Assembly (NCBI GenBank): GCA_031969655.1
Contig: DALYJX010000250.1
Location: 1 to 10,498 of the forward strand
DNA from: Microseira sp003486305
Lineage (GTDB): Bacteria > Cyanobacteriota > Cyanobacteriia > Cyanobacteriales > Aerosakkonemataceae
Direction: 5' to 3'
DNA: 10,498 bases
The notes beneath the pieces are model-generated. The model saw nothing but the letters and a program-made list of their open reading frames with translations, made no database searches and was not told the DNA's origin. The stretch's first letter is position 1. Each line of letters starts with the position of its first letter. Positions 1-5,400 of this stretch are shown in pieces. The position numbers and the translations under genes were made by a program.

Positions 1-125
1 AGCAGTATTTGGATCTACAGGTTAAGACTTTTGGTGCAATTCTGGAATTCGATCGCGATGGGGAACCTTTTTATCGCTTTCCTAAATTGCGGTTACCTCC
101 GTCTTTAGCAAAAGGCGATTGGTGA
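1..125 (+). CDS. 3' end of an unrecognised protein gene (partial)
   Basis: The third forward frame is open from the window edge to a TGA at 123-125 and encodes about 40 residues ending in RLPPSLAKGDW. The other two forward frames contain stops within this stretch. The composition (KTFGAILEF, DRDGEPFYRFPKLRLPP) looks like real, soluble protein with alternating hydrophobic and charged residues. I do not recognise the family. The start and most of the gene lie outside the window, so neither function nor length can be judged. It is followed by a repeat-filled spacer of about 220 bases before thiL, so co-transcription with thiL is possible but not shown. Confidence 0.6.
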   Translation, partial: QYLDLQVKTFGAILEFDRDGEPFYRFPKLRLPPSLAKGDW

Positions 126-130
126 TAAAT

Positions 131-277
131 AACTCAAGTTGCTAGTTATTATAATTATAATGGGTTGCTAAATAGCTAATTGCTAATTGTTAATGGCTCG
201 TGGAAATATTTTTCGGTTCTACCATTAGCCATTAGCGATTAGCCATTACTTGTTAGCATTTACTAGCAACTTGCGTT
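131..277. repeat. nested inverted repeat with heptamer arrays upstream of thiL
   Basis: Outer arms 131-146 and 262-277 are reverse complements at 15 of 16 positions (core CAAGTTGCTAGT / ACTAGCAACTTG). Inside, 182-198 pairs with 227-243 at 15 of 17 positions. The inner arms are themselves heptamer arrays: GCTAATT units at 175-195 and CCATTAG-type units at 222-249. Two TATAAT-like hexamers (150-155 and 156-161) lie in the left half, without a clear -35 box. The block fills most of the spacer before thiL and resembles cyanobacterial short tandemly repeated repetitive (STRR) DNA folded into a MITE-like shape. Confidence 0.6.
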
Positions 278-282
278 AAATA

Positions 283-303
283 ATTTCAGATTTCAGATTT
301 GAG
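283..303 (+). repeat. three-copy heptamer repeat ATTTCAG
   Basis: ATTTCAG occurs at 283-289 and 290-296, followed by ATTTGAG at 297-303. A TTG that could extend the thiL frame upstream (299) falls inside this repeat, which argues against using it as the start codon. Confidence 0.6.
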
Positions 304-346
304 ATGGCAGAGTTTAGATTTGCTGAGTCCCTACTACAAACAATTT

Positions 347-1363
347 ATGAAAATTAGGGATGTTGGGGAACAAGGTTTATTACAGCGATTGCAGCGGTTT
401 TGTCCCGCCCAAATAGTGGGCGATGATGCGGCTGTTCTTTCAATGAAGCCTGGTTGTGAGCTGGTTGTGACTACCGATATGTTAGTTGATGGGGTGCATT
501 TTAGCGATCGCACCACTTCTCCCCAAGACGTCGGCTGGCGCGCAGCTGCTGCTAATTTGTCCGATTTAGCCGCTATGGGCGCATCTCCTCTGGGAATTAC
601 CGTAGGTTTGGGTGTGACGGGCGATACAGAGGTGAGTTGGGTAGAACAGGTTTATCAGGGAATGATTGAATGTTTGGGAGAGTACGATACTCCGATTGTC
701 GGGGGAGATGTGGTGCGATCGCCCGTTGTCACTCTCTCTATCACCGCGTTTGGCGAAGTTACCCCCAATCGAATTATCCGCCGCAGTGCTGCTAAAGTTG
801 GAGATGCGATCGTTGTTACCGGCGTTCACGGTTCGTCCCGCGCCGGATTAGAATTATTGCTACATCCAGAATTAGGACAAAATCTCAACGAGAGCGCTAA
901 AAAAGCATTAATTAAAGCGCACCAACGCCCAAAACCAAGATTAGATGTTTTACCAATTCTTTGGGACATTCTAGACAATTACCAATTACCAATTACCAAT
1001 TACCAATTACCCATTGCCGGAATGGATAGCAGCGATGGATTAGCTGATGCGATTGTGCAGATTTGTCGGGCTAGTGGAGTGGGGGGGGTGGTTACGCGAT
1101 CGCATATTCCCCTATCCGATAGTTTACTCAATTTTGTGTCAGCACAACAAGCATTAAATTGGGCATTATACGGCGGCGAAGACTTTGAATTAGTGTTGTG
1201 TCTTCCGACCGAATTTGCCCAGATATTGGTCAATAAATTGGTTGAAAAAGCTGCAATTGTTGGAAAAATTACCAACGAGCAAGATGTGCATTTAATTGAT
1301 TCTACAGGTTGCTATCAGAATGAAATTTTAAACCTTAGCCGAGGATTTCAGCATTTCGACTAG
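347..1363 (+). CDS. thiL: thiamine-monophosphate kinase ThiL
   Basis: ThiL phosphorylates thiamine monophosphate with ATP to give thiamine diphosphate, the last step of cofactor synthesis in the cytoplasm. From the ATG at 347 the protein has 338 residues, close to the usual family length of about 325-340. Visible AIRS/PurM-type motifs are GDDAAV (25-30), TTDMLVDGVHF (42-52), NLSDLAAMG (70-78), GGDVVRSP (119-126), MDSSDGL (226-232) and GGEDFEL (276-282). These carry the acidic Mg/ATP-binding residues. I chose the ATG at 347 because cyanobacterial homologues, from memory, begin near the (K)xRDxGEQGLL segment; the only upstream extension is a TTG inside a repeat. No clear Shine-Dalgarno is seen. 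Residues 211-223 are encoded by a heptanucleotide array (NYQLPITNYQLPI), an in-frame expansion of a loop just before MDSSDGL. All motifs are intact, so the protein is probably functional. Confidence 0.95.
   Translation: MKIRDVGEQGLLQRLQRFCPAQIVGDDAAVLSMKPGCELVVTTDMLVDGVHFSDRTTSPQDVGWRAAAANLSDLAAMGASPLGITVGLGVTGDTEVSWVEQVYQGMIECLGEYDTPIVGGDVVRSPVVTLSITAFGEVTPNRIIRRSAAKVGDAIVVTGVHGSSRAGLELLLHPELGQNLNESAKKALIKAHQRPKPRLDVLPILWDILDNYQLPITNYQLPIAGMDSSDGLADAIVQICRASGVGGVVTRSHIPLSDSLLNFVSAQQALNWALYGGEDFELVLCLPTEFAQILVNKLVEKAAIVGKITNEQDVHLIDSTGCYQNEILNLSRGFQHFD
976..1017 (+). repeat. CAATTAC heptamer array inside the thiL coding sequence
   Basis: Five perfect CAATTAC units run from 976 to 1010, followed by a decayed sixth (CCATTGC, 1011-1017). 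Three heptamers equal seven codons, so the array reads as the repeating peptide NYQLPIT without a stop. It sits between the RPKPRLDVLP segment and the MDSSDGL motif of ThiL. The same heptamer family is found in spacers of this window (7629-7642 and 7779-7820). Confidence 0.9.
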
Positions 1364-1378
1364 AATTACTGAAGCAGT

Positions 1379-1615
1379 TTAGCTAGGCAAATTGTCCAGC
1401 AAGCTGCTGGACAATTTATTTTGCTGAACGACCAAAATTTTACGCACGCATTCCATCCAATCATCCCAGGCGGCTGGATCTGCTGTTGTACCATCTTCTG
1501 ACATGAGCAAATCTGAAAGTAGTCCTCCAATTTCATCAGACTGGGTGCGCTCGTAAAAGCTTTCTAGAAATAAGACCATTGCTGCAAATGCTTGTTTTTC
1601 AGTTAATTTTTCCAT
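1379..1615 (-). CDS. small immunity-like protein, partner of the upstream toxin-like gene
   Basis: This 78-residue, acidic, cytoplasmic-looking protein has the pattern LTEKQAFAAMVLFLESFYERT (4-24), SDEIGGLLSD (26-35), then TADPAAWDDW (44-53). I associate this pattern from memory with small immunity-type proteins encoded after contact-dependent or Rhs toxin tips; the exact Pfam name cannot be given. The ATG at 1615 has a good Shine-Dalgarno (GAGG eight bases upstream). That site lies in the 18-base gap after the stop of the toxin-like gene, which fits a two-gene transcript read toxin first, immunity second. The expected role is to bind and neutralise the partner; this is inference. The last 14 codons overlap a 13-bp perfect hairpin that also serves as the thiL terminator on the other strand. 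An ordinary hypothetical protein is the alternative. Confidence 0.72.
   Translation of the reverse strand: MEKLTEKQAFAAMVLFLESFYERTQSDEIGGLLSDLLMSEDGTTADPAAWDDWMECVRKILVVQQNKLSSSLLDNLPS
1389..1424 (+). terminator. thiL terminator hairpin inside the converging gene
   Basis: A perfect 13-bp stem (1389-1401 with 1405-1417; loop AGC) is followed on the + strand by ATTTTG. It starts 26 bases after the thiL stop. The same bases encode the final residues of the converging immunity-like gene. The - strand side has no U-run, so termination is expected for thiL only. Confidence 0.7.
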
Positions 1616-1633
1616 TTTACTAACCTCGATTGA

Positions 1634-1975
1634 TTACGAATTGTTTTGATAATTTGGTTGAGTGGAACTGGAAAGACCTGTGTCTGGATGCCAGGTTTTA
1701 GGGAGCGGGTTCTTTCCACCATTTCTAATTTCTCCATTTCTCACTTGTACCCAAATTTGCTCCCCAGTTGTCAGCGTTTTGGCATACCATTGAGTATTAT
1801 ATTTGTCCGTTCCCAGATAGTTGTTAGGCTCGATAACGGTTTCCACAAACAATTGCCGATTCTCTGGTGTGTCATCTGATAGGTGTCCTGGCTTGTTACG
1901 GAAGATGTGCCTTGCGTTTTTGTTTATGCCTTGCTCTAATTTGGCTCTGATTGCCTGTTGGTCTGTGTTCGACAT
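1634..1975 (-). CDS. free-standing polymorphic-toxin C-terminal-like protein
   Basis: This protein of 113 residues resembles the toxin tips of CdiA, Rhs or MafB-type effectors. Motifs are ARHIFRNKPGHL (21-32), TPENRQLFVETV (36-47), LGTDKYNTQWYAK (54-66) and GEQIWVQVRNGEIRNGGKN (71-89). The HIF...GHL segment followed by W.Q.RNG.I..GG.N is a pattern I recall from such tips, probably a small BECR-type RNase fold; activity is not shown by the sequence. Candidate active residues are H23, H31, W75, R79 and N85. There is no signal peptide or membrane segment, and no delivery domain or pretoxin motif before it: an in-frame TAA lies 12 bases ahead of the ATG, so it is not the tail of a longer frame. 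No clear Shine-Dalgarno precedes it. The immunity-like gene follows after 18 bases. It may be an orphan toxin module or a chromosomal toxin-antitoxin pair. Confidence 0.68.
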   Translation of the reverse strand: MSNTDQQAIRAKLEQGINKNARHIFRNKPGHLSDDTPENRQLFVETVIEPNNYLGTDKYNTQWYAKTLTTGEQIWVQVRNGEIRNGGKNPLPKTWHPDTGLSSSTQPNYQNNS

Positions 1976-2064
1976 AAACTTATTTTAGGGCTAGTGCAGC
2001 GATCGCTCTCCTCATTCCACTACCTTTCGCTGGCTCTGTTACATCGCTTTTATGCCTCCTAGTG

Positions 2065-2080
2065 ATTAATTTTTATTAAT
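2065..2080. promoter_or_regulatory. small inverted repeat just upstream of the -35 box
   Basis: ATTAAT-TTTT-ATTAAT forms a six-base inverted repeat ending five bases before the -35 box at 2086. The position would suit a regulator site, but the sequence is AT-rich and short, so chance is a fair alternative. Confidence 0.25.
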
Positions 2081-2085
2081 AGGTA

Positions 2086-2114
2086 TTGACTAGAGAAAAA
2101 TTGCTACTTACAAT
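2086..2114 (+). promoter_or_regulatory. sigma70-type promoter of the propeller-lipase locus
   Basis: TTGACT (2086-2091) and TACAAT (2109-2114) are separated by exactly 17 bases, a near-consensus arrangement. A six-base inverted repeat ACTTAC / GTAAGT (2121-2126, 2135-2140) lies in the early transcript. The next start signal downstream is the ATG at 2164 with its own Shine-Dalgarno. Confidence 0.6.
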
Positions 2115-2152
2115 TCTCTCACTTACGAAGGTTTGTAAGTTACAGCTTATAC

Positions 2153-2166
2153 AGGAGTAGATTATG
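2153..2166 (+). promoter_or_regulatory. Shine-Dalgarno and ATG for the original 5' end of the propeller-lipase gene
   Basis: AGGAG at 2153-2157 stands six bases before the ATG at 2164. This is the best ribosome site near the large gene and is much better than anything before the GTG at 2416 or the ATG at 2440. The ATG is in the same frame as the large gene, which suggests it is the ancestral start. Confidence 0.6.
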
Positions 2167-2268
2167 GATGGGTTTGAAGCTCTCACCCAAGGGGGAACTA
2201 TTGGGAATTTTGGCATAGGGGAGAAAAATCAAGAAATCCTATCTTTTGAGCCGCTTTCGCTCCATTAG
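2164..2268 (+). CDS. 34-residue upstream frame: interrupted 5' end of the large gene, or leader peptide
   Basis: From the ATG at 2164 the frame encodes 34 residues beginning MDGFEALTQGGTIGNFGIG and stops at TAG 2266-2268. The frame is identical to that of the 4.4-kb gene and stays open from 2269 through to 6819. The only stop between promoter, Shine-Dalgarno and large gene is therefore this TAG, and it lies in the loop and first arm base of a perfect palindrome. Two readings are possible. The palindrome may have inserted and cut off the original N-terminus, or the short frame may be a leader peptide with the hairpin acting as attenuator. No signal peptide is visible. I favour interruption because of the shared frame. 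Confidence 0.5.
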   Translation: MDGFEALTQGGTIGNFGIGEKNQEILSFEPLSLH

Positions 2269-2283
2269 GAGCGAAAGCGGCTC
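2248..2283. repeat. perfect 16-bp palindrome with 4-base loop
   Basis: Arms 2248-2263 and 2268-2283 (GAGCCGCTTTCGCTCC and its exact complement) enclose ATTA. The element is 36 bases, or 12 codons, so it keeps the frame but supplies TAG at 2266-2268. It is much richer in GC than its flanks. It is followed by GAATTTTCT, so it could also act as a weak intrinsic terminator. It resembles dispersed REP-like palindromes. Confidence 0.85.
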
Positions 2284-2415
2284 GAATTTTCTACGCCTGG
2301 AACGGGGATTGATAGTAATTTATACTTAAACCAATATCGGGAAGCAGCGGCAGGATTTAGCGATCGCAATTTCGAGCATACTTGGGAAAACTGGCAGAGT
2401 GATGGGAAAGATCTC

Positions 2416-5400
2416 GTGACTGGTATTGTGGAAGGCGAGATGCCTACTCTACAAGATGACCTTCTCAGTGATGAAAGTGACGAACTATTGACAGATAGCG
2501 GTGGCACTACACCCACTACCCTAAACCAAACCGATGCCGCTTCTCAGACACGACTTGTTGAGTCCTATGGCAAGATACCCCTTAGCTTTGAGATGAATCA
2601 AGGTCAGACAGATGCTCAGGTCAATTACCTGTCTCGTGGTAATGGTTATGCTGTGTTCTTGACACCGACTGAGGCAGTCCTGTCCTTGCAAAAGCCAACT
2701 GCTAAATCTAGTACAACAGAGAGCAGTGGAGATAACCAGACTGCTACGGGGAGTATACTGCGGATGCAGTTAGTGGGAGCCAATGCTGCATCCCAGGCAA
2801 CAGGAATAGACGAACTTTCCACTAAGAGTAACTACCTTAAAGGTAATGACCCCAATCATCAACTCATGGGTATTTCCAATTACGCTAAGGTTAAGTATGA
2901 AAATATCTACTCTGGAATAGACGTAATCTATTACGGTAATCAACAACAACTAGAATATGACTTTGTAGTTGCGCCAGGAGCCGATCCCAATGCTATCGCA
3001 CTTAATTTCCAAGGTGCAGACAAAGTTGAAATAGATGCCCAAGGAGACTTAGTGTTGCAAACTGCTGGCGGAGAGGTTCGCTTTCACAAACCTGTTATTT
3101 ATCAAGAAGTGAGTGGCGAGCGGCAGGAAGTTTCTGGAGATTATGTTTTAAAGGATAATCAGCAGGTTGGATTCCAAATTGGTAACTATGATGCTAGCAA
3201 ACCCCTAATTATTGACCCAGTTTTGTCTTATTCCACTTACCTGGGTGGTAGTGGCATAGACAGTGATTTCGTAAAAATTGCTGTGGATAGTGCTGGGAAT
3301 GCCTACGTCACAGGGCGAACTACCTCACCTAATTTTCCGAAAGCAACTGGTTTTAATAATGGTGGTAGTGAAATAGAGGATACAACTGATGTCTTTGTAG
3401 CAAAGTTAAATGCCAATGGCACTCAACTGCTTTACTCTACCTACATAGGCGGCAGTGGTTCTGAAACACCAGGTGGTATTGCGATAGATCAAGATGGCAA
3501 TGCTTACGTCGCAGGCAGTACCTATTCAGAAGACTTTCCTGCACAAAATCCCGATCCAGATACTCGTATGGGTACTGGTGAAATGTTTTTAGTCAAGTTG
3601 AATTCTACAGGCAGTCGCGTCTACTCTTCAATCCTATTCAAAAAAGAAGAAGATTTTATCAACCGAGCAGTAGGTTCTCCTCTTGACATCGCTGTAGATG
3701 GCGCTGGCAATGCCTATATAACTGGTTATACTAGCTACAGTGGCTTTCCAACAGTTAATCCGATTCAAACCAGCGAGCAGGTGAATGGAATTGTGGACGG
3801 CTTCGCGATCAAGGTGAATGCAGCTGGATCAGATCTTATTTACTCTACTTTTCTTGGAGGTAATGAATATACAAAAGGTACGGGTATTACGGTAGACAAA
3901 GATGGCAACGCCTATGTTACAGGTTTTACTGTTGCTACCAACTTTCCAACACTAAATGCTGTCCAATCTACTTTTGGTGGTGGCAGAACTGATGCGATCG
4001 TCACAAAAATTAATCCTGCTGGTGGTTTGGTTTACTCAACTTACCTCGGTGGTAGTGGAGATGAAAATGGCGATTTTGACGGTGACATTGCTATAGATAG
4101 AGATGGCAATGCTTATGTAACTGGAAAGACGAATTCGACTGACTTTCCGAAACCAAAATCTGAACAGCCAACTCTTCCCAATGGTCAACCTGACACATCT
4201 AAAGAACCGCAGCTACCTCCAACAGCTTTTCAGCCAACATTTGGTGGTGGAGATTTTGATGTTTTCGTAGCTAAGTTGAATCCTGATGGTTCCAAGCTCG
4301 TCTATTCTACCTACTTAGGCGGTAGTGGTCGAGATGAAGCTGGGGAAATAGCTGTCAATACCAAAGGTAACGCCTATGTAACTGGAAATACTAGCTTTTT
4401 CACTTCTTTGACTGATTTTCCACTCAAAAATTCCTTAAAGAAAACAATAGCTAAAGACACAGACATTGGTATTCTTGATGCCTTTGTAACCAAGTTGAAT
4501 CTTGATGGATCTGATATTGTCTACTCTACTCTTATAGGCGGTGACAATACACTAGAGAGTGGCTACAGCATTGCTGTTGATAAGAATGATAATGCCTACG
4601 TGATTGGTGAAACTTTTATTGCTTCAGGTCTTTCACCTGACTTTCCTATCAAACCTGCTGAGAATGCTATACAAACAACTTTTGGAGGTGGTATTTCCGA
4701 TGCCTTTGTAGCAAAGATATCTGAAAAGAGACCAGTCCTTATCGTTCCTGGAATCATTGGCTCTTTTATTAAAAATAAAGATGTAAAACGCTGGAATCGC
4801 AATCGAGGCTTGTCGCCTGATGAATTACAGATCGATCCCCTGATAAAAGGTTACGATCCGTTAATCAAAACTCTGGAGAATGCTGGTTATACAGAAGGAA
4901 AAGACCTGTTTGCTGCTGTTTATGATTGGCGATTGCCACCTTTCCCAGAGGATGGTGGTTTAGACGGAAAAATCAGCGGATTATCTGCTGCATCAATCAC
5001 CGATAACACATATCAGTACGGCGTAGACTATCTTGGCTTTTGGCTAAAGACGGCTGCTGAAGAATGGAAAAAGAACAATGGGAGCTACCCTGATGCTGTT
5101 GATGTAATTGCCCACAGCACAGGTGGTCTTGTTACCAGATCATATATTCAAAGTGATGCGTATGGTGGAGCATTTCCTACTTCTTCTGATGCTACATCAA
5201 CGGATATTTCATTTTTACCAAAAATAGGCAATTTTCTCATGTTAGGCGTTCCCAATAAGGGTGCCCCTAAAGCATGGAATCCTATAAACGATGATTGGGA
5301 TAATGATATAATATTTGGTCAATTTATTTCAAAGTTTGCCAACGTGCCCTATCAAAAAGTACTAAAAGGTGAAGTAATAAATGGCCCCACACCTATCTCG

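Noticed and set aside
299..346. TTG at 299 as thiL start, adding 16 residues
   Set aside because: The TTG lies inside an ATTTCAG heptamer repeat, has no ribosome site, and the added residues do not match the expected ThiL N-terminus; ATG 347 fits better.
566..829. - strand open frame of 87 codons inside thiL
   Set aside because: It overlaps conserved ThiL motifs on the other strand and its product shows no recognisable pattern; it is a shadow frame.
976..1017. Heptamer arrays considered as a CRISPR array
   Set aside because: Units are seven bases, contiguous and without spacers; no cas genes are present.
1646..1879. + strand open frame of 77 codons opposite the toxin-like gene
   Set aside because: The - strand product has coherent motifs and a matching neighbour; the + strand product does not.
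1980..2015. 11-codon - strand leader (MRRAIAALALK) ending four bases before the toxin-like ATG
   Set aside because: Too short and largely made of a HIP1 site; no conservation can be judged.
2039..2060. AGGAGG followed by ATG-TAA on the - strand upstream of the toxin-like gene
   Set aside because: A start-stop pair can control downstream translation, but the spacing is ten bases and there is no further support; chance is sufficient.
2265..2516. - strand open frame of 83 codons over the start of the large gene
   Set aside because: Serine-rich antisense of the real coding frame; no Shine-Dalgarno and no recognisable motif.
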